Shown: in pieces, positions 11,171 through 25,291 of the stretch
How the letters are laid out: the number at the start of each line of letters is the position of its first letter
Numbering within the stretch: the stretch's first letter is position 1
Origin: Macrophomina tecta
Taxonomy: Eukaryota; Ascomycota; Dothideomycetes; Botryosphaeriales; Botryosphaeriaceae
Direction: 5' to 3'
Assembly: GCA_024180945.1 (NCBI GenBank)
Contig: JAKSGN010000016.1
Location: 62,001 to 126,000, forward strand
DNA: 64,000 nt
Translations under genes and position numbers: made by a program
Notes under the pieces: generated by a model
Seen by the model: only the letters and a program-made list of their open reading frames with translations
Database searches by the model: none
What the model was told of the DNA's origin: nothing

Positions 11171-14100
11171 AAAAGAACGATTTCACGATAATAGAAATAA
11201 GGGGCTAACAAAGCCGTTTAAATACTTAAGGCGAACGAATAGAAACAGGCTTATTAACCCCCGAAGGCTATTAAACGCTAATCGTCGATAGGAGCGCCTA
11301 GGGCGTTAAACGCCTAATAGGCGACGCGGCCGAACTAGGGGCGCCTATAGCTATCGACGAACTGTAACGCTTACGTAGCGCATCTACGAAAGGTATACTG
11401 AAAGCCGAGCTCCTAGAATGCCTTAACCACGTTAAGGTTCTATAATAGCTATAAGCGGCCCTTAACGGCGAACTACCTGCCGTCCCTACGCCAAACGCAG
11501 GCGAAACGTATACGGAAAGTAGGGTAAACGATAGCGAAAAGCGACTCGACCTCCTCGTAAGAAACCTACCTCTAAAACTCGAAGGCCTTACTTAGGGCTT
11601 ATATGACTTATAGACGAATATGGTAGAGATACGTTTCGGCGTGCACCGGGTGGATAAGGACTGCCTTAAAAGGACCCTCTAGGCTACTAAAGGGCTATCT
11701 AAATATAAGACTCTCTCTTAGCACGTCTAAAGACGTCTAATAAACTAGAAGAAACTAGCACTACTCTAGTAGAAGTTTAAGACGTTAGTATAGAATTATA
11801 TTTATAACTTTATTATCTACCGCCTTAACAACGCTGTTAGTTATTATACTACGGTAATAAAGAAGGGCTAGAAGTTTATAGAATTCTATGCCTAAATAAA
11901 GATGTACGAGGATAAATTTACGTATTAGATTTAGAACGTAGATTATCATATTAACTGGATTTACTCTCGGCTCCTACTATCTATACGTACGGAGCTCGTG
12001 CACTAGTTCTTTCTTACTAGGGTATAGGTAGAAGAGGATTTAGTAGCTAAAATCTAATATGTTAAGTAAACGCTAGAGGCAACGAGGCCCTATAAAAAGG
12101 GCGAGAATGGGTAGTAGTTATAGGGGACTAAGCGCCCTTTTACTACTCCTAGCCTAGGACGCAACGGTCCCTATAAGGGTTTTAGAAATAGTAAGAAGGC
12201 TAAAGGGGACTAAAGGTTTAAAGCTTTAGCTTTTCTAAAGAACGTAGGCGATTCGCATAGGTCTAGTACCCCGAACGTAGGCGAAAAGTAGGCCAAAGGC
12301 CACGCCAACTAGGCGAACTATAAAGGTAAGTAAGGCTCGAAAAAAGAAAAGCCCTAATCGCTTTTCTCTTCTTCTTACGGTTAGGGCCTCAAACGGAAGG
12401 TAGTTTAAAACATATAAAAATTATCGCTTCGATAGAAACCCCATCCGGTCCTACTAAAATTTGAGTATTAATAGATTATAGTTACGACCTAAACCTTGTA
12501 TTCCTTAAATGCGTAGAGCGACTTGCCTTATAAAATATATAAGCTAGTGCTAGGCCGTCTACCCGCCTTCTTAATAATACTACCGTTACGTTGCACGACT
12601 CTTATTATATAGGGGTTACTACGTGCGACTTAGGGGGCGCTACGCGTACTACCGAACCCTAACCTTACTAGAGTAGCTCGTTTACGGGCTACGATACTAT
12701 ACTCGGTATATCCTAGCTCGGGGCTACCGGGCCGGTTATCGATTTTAGAAGAGGAACGTTTTACTAGAGTATAAACTCGCTAGAGCGTATATATCTAGTA
12801 AGCGCTACTAAATTATTCTAGAACTTAGAACTAGAAAAGCCTATTTACTTTCTCTAGCCGTCCGACTACTAGCTCTCGCCTACGGGTAACCTAGAAAGTT
12901 AAAGAAATAACTTTAACTCTTTCGTAGCCCTCTTACGGGCGGAAAGTATACTAAACGTACGCGAGAAGTAGAACGGGGGTAACTAGAATTTAGAAGGGCT
13001 TCTACTTAACTAAACTCTCTTCTATCTACGGGGGCTATACTCCCGCATCTAAAGAGTATGCGAACCGTATAAGAAACTCGCCGGTTTAGTAAACGTACTA
13101 CTAGCTAAGGTGGCTAAGGAGGTCCGCGACGAGATTTTAGATACTTATAGAAAGTACTTAGACGTATTTTTAGATAAATAAGCTACTAAGCTACCGTAAT
13201 ATACTAAGTTTAATTATACTATTAATCTCGTTATAGGTTCTAAGCCACCGTTAATACCCCTATATAGACTCTCCCAATCCGAACTACGGATCCTTAGGGA
13301 ATACATTAATAAGGCCTTAGAACGGGGGTAGATTAGGTATAGTAAGTCGTCTACGGGCGCGCCTATTCTCTTTACCCCTAAGGTAGACGGCACTATACGG
13401 TTATACGTAGATTATAGGGGCCTAAATAAGGTTACGGTTAAAAATAGCTATTCTATACTACTAGTAGGCGAGCTACTAAACCGCCTAAGCACCGTAAAAA
13501 TCTTTACTAAACAAGACCTACTCGATGCTTATTACTGAATCCGCATAAAGAAAGGTAATAAGTGGAAAATAGTATTTAAGACGCGTTACGGGTATTACGA
13601 GTATCTAGTTATACTATTTAGCTTAACTAACGCACCCGTAACCTTCTAGTCGTATATCTACCGAGCCCTAGAAGGCCTAGTAGACACGATTTATATAGTA
13701 TACTTAGATAATATACTTATATACTTAGCGGATAAGTCTTAGCACGTCGAGCACGTTAAACGTGTTCTTTAAAGATTATGTGATTAAAACCTCTACGTAA
13801 AACCATCTAAATATAGCTTTTATATAAAGCACGTCGAGTTCCTAGACTTTATCGTTACCCCCTAGGGGGTTGTTATAGACCCTGTAAGAGTCAAAGCCAT
13901 TAAGGACTAGCCGAAGCCATAAAGTTACTATAATATTTAGGTTTTTCTAGGCTTTGCTAACTTCTATAGGCGCTTTATATAGAATTACTCTATAGTAGTT
14001 TAACTACTAACTAGCTTGCTAAAAGAAGTAGCCTAAGATCCTAATCTAGGGGCTAAACGAGCGCCGAAAAAGGGGCTAACCAAATAGTATAAGCCCTAGA

Positions 14101-14349
14101 AATAGCCCGTAGGAGTAAAGCAGGCGTTTAGTAGGCTAAAAGTATACTTTACGTAGACTTCTATACTATAGTACTATAACCTAAATCTTCTAGTTATGCT
14201 AATTACTAACGTATTAGACTATACCTACGGCAGCATCCTTCTTTAACCGCTAGATAAAGAGAATAACTAGCGCTATTAGCACCCTATTACGTATTTTAGC
14301 TATAAGTTCGCTGGTGCTAAAATACGGTACGATATCTACGATAAGAAAC
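11171..14349 (+). mobile_element. Gypsy-3 internal region, truncated in RNase H
   Basis: RIP-degraded Ty3/Gypsy gag-pol. The reverse transcriptase is readable at 13380-13730: RLYVDYRGLNK, then the catalytic box as YLDNILIY, then FLGFANFYRRFI at about 13950. RNase H follows (YDIYDKKLL at about 14330-14349) and is cut there by an LTR in the opposite orientation. Many in-frame TAG codons, derivable from CAG, show RIP. Confidence 0.75.
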
Positions 14350-14577
14350 TGTTGGAACAAGTGGTGTGACGGCTTGATTAATGATAAAAGAATCAATTGG
14401 AATGAGTGGCATGTCTAGTAGAGGGAGGCCGTACGGGCTTCCCTTATACCTATCCTACCTACTAGGGTGAAACGGGTATGTAACTTGCTTACCTGCTGAG
14501 ACAGGTGTGCAACGAGTATAAGACATAACTGAATCCAAAACACTACTGAAAGTAAAATGCACGTGATTGATTCAATA
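14350..14577 (-). repeat. Nearly unmutated solo Copia LTR
   Basis: A 228-bp LTR, reversed relative to Copia-1, with ends TGTTGGAA and TTCAATA. It aligns along most of its length with the LTRs at 9600 and 31713, but keeps C and G where those have T and A, mostly at CpA/TpG sites. No target-site duplication is visible (GAAAC before, ATTTC after), so it marks a rearranged junction between Gypsy-3 and Gypsy-2. Confidence 0.75.
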
Positions 14578-17167
14578 ATTTCTTAAGTTCGATTTTAGCT
14601 TCTTCGTATATAACGAGTCGGCGGTGTTGGTTAATCTAGGTTTTAGTAATAGAACTTATTAATAAGTTCTTAATAGTCGTAGAGTTTTAGTGGTTTCTAG
14701 GTATTATTCTAATCTCCCTTCTATTTAAGGAGGTATCTAAACTAACTATTAATATAGCCGCTATCTAGAACTTATTCTATATTCTAGTCTTTATTTTCGT
14801 CGGTATCTAGATTTTCCGGTATAATTTTCTCTATTTAGCGTAGTGGTGTAGCGTCTTAAGGTGCTAGTTCGAGTAGGGTAATATAAAATACTAGATATAT
14901 CTATATAGTATCTAGTAATTTAAGGCGGAAATTAACCTTCCTAATTTATTCTTTAATTTTAAAGGGACTAACTTTTTTAAAGTCTAATTTTTTACTTAGT
15001 CGGTCGTTCTTTTTTTATTTAAAATTTTTACTAAGGAGATAAACTTTATTTTCTCTCTTAAGCTTTAGTACCTCCTAGTACCATCTATTATAGTATTTAC
15101 CTATTTATAGGGCTACGAATTCGAGGTCTAGGTATAGTTATACGTAGAGTGCCTTTAGCTAGTCTGCTTTAAGAATTTCTTTTTAGGCTAATAACTCGCT
15201 TAGTATCGAATATCTATAGGCTATTAGCTTATACCTATAGTTAGCGTAGAATAGGAATTCTTATATAGCGGACGCCTTTAAGCTATTATACGCGAATTAT
15301 ACGAGCGGTAGTAGCTTAACCTAGTTATCTTACGCGTAGTTAAGATAGTAGCGTAGGTATTATTTTAGCATCTAATTTATTCGTTCCATCTGTCTGTCTA
15401 TTTAAGGGTGTGCCGTGGTTAAGAGCTTATACTCGGCTCTAAGCTATCGAGTAAGGCTTTACTAGAATTAGAATATAAATAGTTAATTTTTATCTAATAC
15501 GAGCTCTTCTAGTAACCCATAGTTACTAAAAATTATTCTTAGAAATGTATAGGCGAGTTCTTCCGCATTTACCGATTTAAGGTATAGTAAGTAGTATACG
15601 TACTTTATTATTCTATCTACGATAACTAGGATCGAGTTATACTTAACCTTAGTAAGCGGTTCTTTTAACTTAGGTAGGTCCGTAATAAAGTCTAGCGAGA
15701 TAAATTACTAAGGGCGCTTCGGTACCGGTAGTAGCTAAAGCGATTTATAGAATATATATCTCGTAGCCTTACTTCTAATATAGAGGTTGTATTATAAGAC
15801 TATTCTTTATACGGTTCTTCTAAGCTCTAGAAAATAGTAGCTTCTTGTAATTTGCTCTATTATCTTATCTATTTCTTAATAACCATATACTAGGGCTTTG
15901 TGTATATCTTTTATGAGTTCTTCCCGTAGTTTAATCGGAACGTAGACTAATTCTAGAAATAGAATTATACTATCTACGTTTTTAGTTACTTAGGGGTTGT
16001 CTTTAAGTTCTTCGATTTCTTAAGCCGTTACGTTATTTATATAGGCCTCTCGGATCTTGCGCTTCTATTCGTTACCTTCGAGGCGTATCGCTGGGGCGAG
16101 TAGTCTAACTAAGATAAGCGAGTCGTCTAGTCCTTTCTTAAGCTATATTTATTTAATGCTATAAATAGTGGTAATCTAGCGGCTACGGCTAGCGGGTATA
16201 AAAGACCCGTCTTTCTACATATTAAGTATTATAGGTTATAGACCTAGCTTCTCTTTAATATAGTCGGCCCGTCTGCTTAGCGCGTCTACGCGAGCGTTCT
16301 TAGATTTCTTTTTATAGGTAATTTTTATATCGTATAATGCTAGTTCTTCGGCCTATCTAACCTATCGTCGATTTAGTTCCTTAGTAGTAGTAAAGTGCGA
16401 TAGATTCTTATAGTCGTAGTATACTATAATTTAGTATTTAACTCTTTTAAGGTAGTGTCTCTATTCTTTAAAGGCCGTAATAATAGCTAGGAGCTTTTTA
16501 TTATAGATATCGTAGTTCTTCTCGGGACCTATTATTTTCCTTAAATAGAAGGCGATAGGGTATAGTTTATTCTACTTATTTAGCTAGCTAAGGACTACTT
16601 CTATAGCATAATCGGAGGCGTCGGTTTCGACCGTAATAGATAGGTTAGGGTTATAGATACCTAAAACTAGGGCCTCTGTAAATATGTGCTTTAGTAAGTC
16701 AAAGGCTATTTATTACCTTTTTTTTTATACGAACTCGCGTTTCTTTTTTATTAGGTCTATAAGAGGTATAGACACCTTTACGTAGTTTAGAATAAACTTT
16801 CGGTAAAGTTAGTAAATCTAAGAAAGGATTATACTTCTTTAACGGTTATTAGCGTGGGCTAGTCTTTTATAGCGTCTAGTTTTTTATCGTCTATACTAAT
16901 ATATCTAGAAATAATAATAAACCCGAGGTATTTCGTCTTCTACGTATACTATTCGCTCTTTTTCGGGGCTACTTAGAGGTTTCTTTTATCTAGTATCTAT
17001 AGGACTTTCTTTATATACTCGGTATATTCTTCGAGCGTCTCCGAGTATATTAGAATATTATCTAGGTAAGCTAAAGCGAATATATCTAAATACGAACGTA
17101 GTATATTATTAACTAAGCTCTAGAAGGTAGCTAGTATGTTAGTAAGCCTAAAGAGTATTACCATATA
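14578..17167 (-). mobile_element. Gypsy-2 internal region, 3' part
   Basis: Reverse complement of the pol 3' half of Gypsy-1 (chromodomain, integrase, RNase H, part of reverse transcriptase), heavily RIP-degraded. It is the continuation of the segment at 25292-28592; the two were one element before Gypsy-1 inserted at 17168. Confidence 0.75.
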
Positions 17168-17910
17168 TATTACGAACTCTAGAGGATAAGGGCTTTATAA
17201 CCCTACGGGTAGGAAGCCCGCACGGAAAAAGGTACTATAGGAACTAAGAACCCTTATAGATAGTAGAGCCGCACGGCCGGAACGCCTATACGGGAAAACT
17301 AGCCTTAAGAGAAGACGGCGCGTATAGCCCTAAGCTAGGTAGTAATAGAAGCCCGTATAGAAATAACGCCCGCGTAGTATAGCGACTACTCGGAAGAATA
17401 GTAGGACCGAGTTCCCATAGGGGAAAGACACCTATAGAAAAAGAGTATAGATCTAGAAAACTGACTTCGGATATAAGAAACGAATAAGAGAATATCGAAT
17501 ATATCGTCCGCTTATTAGGGTAGAAGTTAGGTTCCGGAAAATAGGCCTTAGCGCCTAAGTTACGTAGGACCTACCGGGCCTACTAGATAATGAAGAATTA
17601 CGACTATTCTCTATAATATTTAGATAACTAAGAATAATAACTATCTACTACTATCTATAGATTACTATATATTTTCTATAGTATATAGATATACTCCTTA
17701 GATAGTACTTTAATCTTTATAGTTAACTTAAGATTCTAATATAGACTTATTAGAGGTAATAAGCCTAACGCGTACCATATACTAACCTATTACGTGTTCG
17801 CTATTTATCGTTCTAATTCTTTACCCTTCTCTTATTCTTTAAGGTAAACCCTACCGCTATCTAACCCTACTAGGTAACTCTAAAGCCTAGTAGAAGAGGC
17901 TACCGTTATA
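17168..17910 (+). repeat. Gypsy-1 5' LTR
   Basis: A 743-bp direct repeat, equal in length to 24549-25291 and closely similar apart from RIP-type transitions. It begins TATTACGAAC (originally probably TGTTACGAAC). The 5-bp flank ATATA before it and GTATA after the right LTR fit a mutated target-site duplication. Confidence 0.85.
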
Positions 17911-20900
17911 GTTTAACTATCTTTCTTATAAGAGAAAGTAGTTCCGAGGAGAGGAATATTTAACGATAAGATAGTATTACTAGATACTTAACGCTAACTA
18001 AGTAATATAATAAACGACGTCGATATAAATAATAACAGTTCTCTATAGCTAACTATAACCGACCTTTTTTAGGTTATCTAAGATATATAGGGCTAAATTG
18101 GTGAACTTCGCGAATAGCTTTAGAAACGGTCTAACGAGAATACCTAGCTCTACTAGTAAATAGGTGAACTTCGCAACTAAGCTACTCTAATAGCCCCTAC
18201 TCCGGCGCTAGTATATATTCCGGTATCTATAGCAACTTAACCCCCTAATAAAAGTATAAAAACGGCTAAACTAGATCTATTTTATAATAACTAAAAGAAG
18301 CTCTAAATTTTTCTCTCGTAACTAGATTTATACTTCTTCTTTAACTCTAGAGACTTCTCTATAGACGATAAAAAGATAATATTCGCTACTATCTACCTCC
18401 GCGATACTATAGTATAGTAGTTCAAGCCCTACCTTAGAGACTAAATAGAGAAAGAACTAGAGATACGTAAGGAGAATACTAAAAAGATCTTTAGTAGCTA
18501 TAAGTACTTCGTGACTTAGATTAAGTAGAGCTTCGGAGACCTTAACGAAGTTAATAAGGCCCGACGAGCCGTTATAAATATCTACTAGAAGACCTTAGTA
18601 GTAGACTATACTATAGAGTTTTAAAAGACCACTGTATATCTAGACGATTAGTCCGACCGCGCCCTTATAGACTATTACTACCGAGGACTTAAGAAGAGGG
18701 TTAAAGACTAACTTATAATATAAGACGATTCTAAGACCCTAGACGAGCTTATTAAGCTAGCTATTAAATATAATAATTGTCTCTTCGAATGCTAATTAGA
18801 GAAATATAAGAGAAACTATAGAACTAATACCTTACGCCCTATACGGCTACGCCATACGTAAGAAGAAAGCGATGCTATAGAATTAGACGCCGCTTAATAA
18901 AATAATAAGAGTAATATACGTAAACGCTGACCCCGGCGCCTATAGATAGAGTAAGAAGTAAAACGCTTTAGTAAAGAACTCTATATCTACTACGGAGATA
19001 AGTAGAATCCCCAGCACTACTACCTATAATAAAATAAAACCGGTAAGACCGCCGCCGTCGCTACTTAGAAAGAGGAGGAACCTTGCTCCGCGTCTACTCT
19101 AAGTAAAGAAGTTAACTATATGGCTATAAGTTAGACCGCCTACTACGATAACGACTGCGTAACCTATTAAAGCGATAAATAAGCCATCGGGTGGTATTTC
19201 TTCGAGCTATAATAGCTAAACCTAGCTACGCGTAATAAGGAAGTACTAGAAGTCGACGACCTAATTAATAACTTTTTCTACGACGACGAGCTAGTTAATA
19301 GCGATATAGGCGAACTCTACGATAGTATACCCGAATCTAGTAAAGTAGGAAATATAGAGTAATAGTAGAATTAAGCTATACTCGACTGAATTACAAAATA
19401 TCTAAATAGATATGAAGATATAAGGCGCGTTAAAGCTAGCCTCGTTCCTATAATTAATTAGATTTCTAGATTAAGAATAGACCTACTACCTTAGTAATAC
19501 TAGGTAAAGAACGGGAAGCTTAGCTCTCGATTCTACGAAGGCGGTATATAGCACTCCTAGAAGAAATTACCCCTCGCCTTAGTAGACGAAATAGCGATCT
19601 AACTCGAAAGTAAGGCCCGGGAAGTATAGTAATAATAAGACCTCGCATACTTACGAAATATAGCGCTTACCCTCGGTATATACAGAATAGTAACTAGGGT
19701 ATAGAATACCCTATAATAGGTCTCGGAAAAGAAATACGCTATGCCTACCTTCGAATACTAGGTCTATAACGACCGGATTAGCTAGCGGCGCCGCATTAGG
19801 CGCGGATACTAGATATAATAAAAGAAATTACCGATTCTAGCGAAGGACTAGGACTTTTACTTCTACGAGGAGATAGTAAGCCGCTACTTATTAAAAAACT
19901 AAACGGCCTTCCTAGCTAGGAACCCTAGAAGGGGCCGTTAGATAGGTCCCTTAACTAGGTTTTACGTATATTAAACGATATACGCACCTTAGAAAAAGTT
20001 CTTAGGATACTAGTAACTATCTACGGACAAACCGCGATAGCTATACTTAATAGCGGAGTAGAAGGTAATTTTATTAGCTATATCTTCGCTATCTAAAATA
20101 ATATTCGACTTACGAGGAAAGACTACCCCTACTCGTTAAAAATAATAGATAGGTTAGCCGTCTTATACGATAAAGAATAGATTTAGGTTAAAATAGAACC
20201 CGTAAAGCTTACTATCGGGAAATATATAGAGAAGATTACACTTAACGTAACCTCTATACTAGAATACGATATTATTTTAGGAATCCTATGGTTTAAAACT
20301 TACGAACCGTATATTCGATAGAAGAAAAGAATAGTTACCTTCCCGAACGAGAAATATACTAGATATTTAGTAATCGCTAGAAGGACACCGACGGTTAAGA
20401 AAGACTCCCTAGATATCTAGAAAATCTTAATAAACGTATTAAACTGTATAAGAAACCGAGGAGAAAAGGCGTATATAATCTTCGTTAAAATAAGTCTAGA
20501 ATACGAGTAGAAAATCCTAGCTCGTATAATAAGGGGCCTTCGCTAGGAGGATAACGATGTTCTAAAGCTAGTCGAAGGAGACTGCCCCTAGAGAATTCGT
20601 AGAAAATACAACCTATCCGTTTACGGATGGGTGGATATCGTTAAATAAGGTATTTCGGTAGTTAAGGGTAACGTAGACCTTAGCGGAATTATAAGGCCTA
20701 CTATAGATAAATTAGTACTAATACTGGAACTAGAAACTATTCTATAAGAATTCTAGAACCTCTAACGACTGTTCTAGGAAAGAGGCAAAGAACAATTACT
20801 AGAATATAAACTATAGAACTATAAGATACCCCTAATACCTAGAACGTAACCCGCGTTTAAGTCTATATACTCGCTTTTAGAGAAAGAGGCAGAGGCCTTA

Positions 20901-23900
20901 AGGGAGTATATTAAAAAAAATCTAGAACGAGAATATATATACCCGTTATTATTACCGGCTAGTTATTCTATTTTATTTATTTTAAAGAAAAACGGTAAAC
21001 TACGCCTCTATATTAACTATAGATAACTAAATAATATTATTATTAAAAACCGGTACTTCCTACCTCGCATCGATAAGCTATAAGATAAACTCCGTAACGC
21101 TAAGTATTTTACTAAGCTAGACCTTAGAGATGGCTACTACCTAGTTCGTATTAAGGAAGGGGAAGAGTGGAAAATGGTGTTTCGGACGAGATTTAGATAC
21201 TACGAGTATACGGTAATACCCTTCGGGCTTACTAATATACCGGCTACTTTCTAGAGCTTAGTTAACGATATACTACGTCCGTATTTAGATATATTCGCTT
21301 TGGCTTACCTGGATAATATTTTGATATACTTAGAAATGCTCGAAGAATATACCGAGTATATAAGAAAAGTTCTATAGGTACTAGATAAACGAAACCTCTA
21401 AGTAGCTCTGGAAAAAAGCGAATAGTATATATAGAAGATAGAGTACCTCGGGTTTATTATTACCCCTAGATATATTAGCATAGACGATAAAAAACTAGAC
21501 GCTATAAGAGACTAGCCCACGCTAAAAACTATTAAAGAAGTATAATCCTTTCTCGGATTTACTAACTTTTACCGGAAGTTTATTCTAAACTACGTAAAGG
21601 TAACTACACCTCTTATAAACCTAATAAAGAAGAAACACGGGTTCGTCTAAAAAGAAAGATAATAAATAGCCTTTAACTTACTTAAGCGTATATTTACAGA
21701 AGCCCCGGTTTTAGGTATCTATAACCCTAATCTATCTATTATAGTTAAAACTGATGCCTTTAACTACGCTATAGAAGCAGTCCTTAGCTAGCTAGATAAG
21801 TAGAATAGACTATATCCTATCACCTTCTATTCGAGGAAAATAATAGGCCTTAAGAAGAACTATGATATCTACGATAAGAAGCTTTTAGCTATTATTACGG
21901 CCTTTAAAGAATAGAGATACTATCTTAAAGAGGCTAAATACTAAATTATAGTATACTGCGACTATAAGAACCTATCGCACTTTACTACTACTAAGGAACT
22001 AAATCGACGATAGATTAGGTAGGTAGAAGAACTAGTATTATACGATATAAAGATTACCTATAGAAAGGAATCCGAGAACGCTCGCGTAGACGCGCTAAGT
22101 AGACGAGCCGACTATATTAAAGAGAAGCTAGGTCTATAGCCTACGATACTTAATATGTAGAAAGACGGGTCTTTTATACTCGCTAGTTATAGCCATTAGA
22201 TCACCGCTATTTATAGTATCGAATAAATATAGTTTAAGAAAGGACTAGACGACTCGCTTACCCCGGTTGAACTACTCGCCCTAGCGATACGCCTCGAAGG
22301 TAACGAATAGGAGCGTAAGATCCGAGAGGCCTACGTAGACGACGTAATGGCTTAAGAAATCGGAGAACTCGAAAACGACCCCTAAGTAACTAAAAACGTA
22401 GATAGTATAATTCTATTTCTAGGACTAGTCTACGTTCCGGTTAAACTACGGGAAGAACTTATAAAAGATATATATAAAGCCCTAGTATATAGTTATTAAG
22501 AAATAGATAAAATAATAGAGCGAATTATAAAAAACTACTACTTTCTAAGGCTTAGAAGAACTATTTAAAGGGTAATCTTATAATGCGACCTCTATATTAG
22601 AAGTAAGGCCGCGAGATATATACTCTACGAATCGCTTTAGCTACTACTAGTACCTAAGTACCCTTAGTAATCTATCTCGCTAGACTTTATTACAGACCTA
22701 TTTAAGTTAAGAAAACCGCTTACTAAGGTTAAGTATAACTCGATTCTAGTTATCGTTAATAGAATAATAAAGTACGTATACTACCTACTATACTTTAAAT
22801 TAGTAAATACGGAAGAACTCACCTATACGTTTCTAAGAATAATTTTCGGTAACTATAGGTTACTAGAAGAGCTCGTATTAGATAAGAATTAACTATTTAT
22901 ATTCCGATTCTAGTAAAGCCTTACTCGATAGCTTAGAGCTAAGTATAAGCTCTTAACTATGGTATACTCTTAAATAGACAGATAAATAGAGCGGACGAAC
23001 TAGATGCTAGAATAATACCTACGCTACTACCTTAACTACGCGTAAGATAACTAGGTCGAGCTACTACCGCTCGTATAATTCGCGTATAATAGCTTAAAGG
23101 CGTTCGCTATATAAGAATTTCTATTCTACGCTAACTATGGGTATGAACTAACAGCCTATAGATATTCGATACTAAGCGAGTTATTAGCCTAAAAAGAAAT
23201 CCTTAAAGTAGACTAGCTAAAGGCACTCTACGTATAACTATATCTAGACCTCGAATTCGTAGCCCTATAAATGGGTAAATACTATAATAGACGGTACTAG
23301 GAGGTACCGAAACTTAAGAGAAGGAATAAAGTTTACCTTCTTAGTAAAAATTTTAAACGAAAAAAGAACGACCGACTAAGTAAAAAATTAGACTTTAAAA
23401 AAGTCGGTTTCTTCGAAATTAAAGAATAAATCGGGAAGATTAATTTCCGCCTTAGATTACTAGATACTATGCGGATATACCTAGTATTTTATATTACCCT
23501 ACTCGAACCGGCACCTTAAGACGCTATGCCATTACGCTAAATGAAAGAAATTATATCGGAAAATCTAGATACCGACGAAAATAAAGACTAGGATATAAAA
23601 TAAGTCCTAGATAGTAGTTATATTAATAGTTAGTTTAGATACCTTCTTAAATAGAAGGGAGACTAGAATAATACCTAGAAATTACTAAAACTCTACGATT
23701 ATTAAGAACTTATTAATAAGTTCTATCGCCGAAACCTAGATCGACTAACACTGTCGACTCGTTATATATAAAGAATCTAAAATTAAAGTCAGGAAATAGA
23801 GATTGCCGCGCCTAATTTACTAGACCGGAATCCTCGGAAGGCGTAGAACCTGAACTAACGCTAGAAGATCTAATAGACTAGAACGACTCTATAATAATAT

Positions 23901-24548
23901 TAGCTAAGGTATCGCTACGTATACGCTTTAGCGATCGCTTCTCCTTAGTACTTTTAGGGTTAATAGAATTCCTAGCCTTCTAAACCGACTTAAGATGGTC
24001 TAACTTCTCTAACTTTTCTACGGTTATAGTCTTCTTCGAGAGTATTAAATAAGCATGACGCTTTAAGAGATTCTTCTATTTCTCTAAATAAGATAAACGG
24101 GCTATTACGGCCTATATAGCCTTATAAGCCTCCTCCCGATCTATACGCACTTTAGCATGCGCTTAATTAAGACGGTTAACTAGAGTTAAATATTAGTAAT
24201 AGTAGGAGATAATAGAAATAGAACATATAATTTATAGTATCGAGACCCCCGCTATCGTAAGTAGTTCGACTACGATAAGTATACTCTCTATAATAGGAAG
24301 AACTCTTAATATCTATTTAATACTCTACGGGCTCGCCCTTAGAAGCTAGGAGTAAATAAGAAGAATAAGAAACGGGTATCTCGTAGTTCTCGCGATTAAT
24401 ATACTTACCTAGAAGAACCTATTTAGTACGCTTACGTTTTAAAGATATTATAAAAATTTACCAGAGAAAAGAAAGAAAGAATAAGAGAAACCTAAGATAT
24501 AAACTAGCGGATAAATCTTCGGGCCGAAGATTCTTAAGGGGGGGATAG
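17911..24548 (+). mobile_element. Gypsy-1 internal region (gag-pol), complete but RIP-inactivated
   Basis: The full-length Ty3/Gypsy element spans 17168-25291. Gag lies at about 18250-19300. Reverse transcriptase is near 20980-21350, with [20 protein letters not shown] and YLDNILIY. RNase H is near 21740-22110, integrase near 22660-22980, and a chromodomain-like end near 23590-23740 (VLDSSYIN, then RYLLK-KGD). Dozens of TAG/TAA codons interrupt it. It inserted into the reverse transcriptase of Gypsy-2, as shown by the matching sequence that resumes at 25292. Confidence 0.8.
23819..24240 (-). pseudogene. Antisense accessory ORF of Gypsy-1, degraded
   Basis: Between the chromodomain end and the 3' LTR, the minus strand carries a frame interrupted mainly by TAG codons, as expected from CAG under RIP. 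The residues are strongly charged and Leu-rich (for example KTITVEKLEKLDHLKS), suggesting a coiled coil. From memory, similar charged coiled-coil accessory proteins occur in the 3' part of some fungal Gypsy elements; the function is unknown. Confidence 0.45.
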
Positions 24549-25291
24549 TATTATAAATCCTAGAGGATAAGGGCTTTATAACCCCACGGGTAGAAAGCCC
24601 GCACGAAAAAAGGTACTATAGAGACTAAGAACCCTTATAGGTAGTAGAGCCGCACGGCCGGAATACCTATACGGGAAAACTAGCCTTAAGAGAAGACGGT
24701 GCATACAGCCCTAAGCTAGGTAGTAATAGAAGCCCGCATGGAAATAACACCCGCGTAGTATAGTAACTACCTAGAAGAATAGCAGGACCGAGTTTCTATA
24801 GAGAAAAGATACCTATAGGAAAAGAATATAGATCTAGAAAACCGACTTTAGATATAAGGAACGAATAAAAGAATATTAAATATATCGTCCGCTTATTAGA
24901 GTAGAAGTTAGGTTCTAGAAAATAGACCTTAGCATCTAAGTTACGTAGGACCTACCGGGCCTACTAGATAACGAAGGATCACGACTATCCTTTATAATAT
25001 TTAAATAACTAAGGATGATAACTATCTACTACTATCTATAGATTACTATATATTTTCTATAGTATATAGATATACTTTTTAGATAGTACTTTAACCTTCG
25101 TAGTTAACTTAAGATTCTAATATAGACTTATTAGAGATAATAAGCCTAACGCGTACCGCGTACTAACCTATTATATATTCGCTACTTATTATTCTAATTC
25201 TTTACCCTTCTTTTATTCTTTAAGGTAAACCCTACCGCTACTTAACCCTACTAGGTAACTCTAAAGCCTAGTAGAAGAGGCCGCTATTATA
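24549..25291 (+). repeat. Gypsy-1 3' LTR
   Basis: Direct repeat of 17168-17910. It is preceded by a polypurine run (AAGGGGGGGATAG, about 24536-24548), as expected for plus-strand priming, and followed by GTATA (25292-25296), the likely target duplication. Confidence 0.85.
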
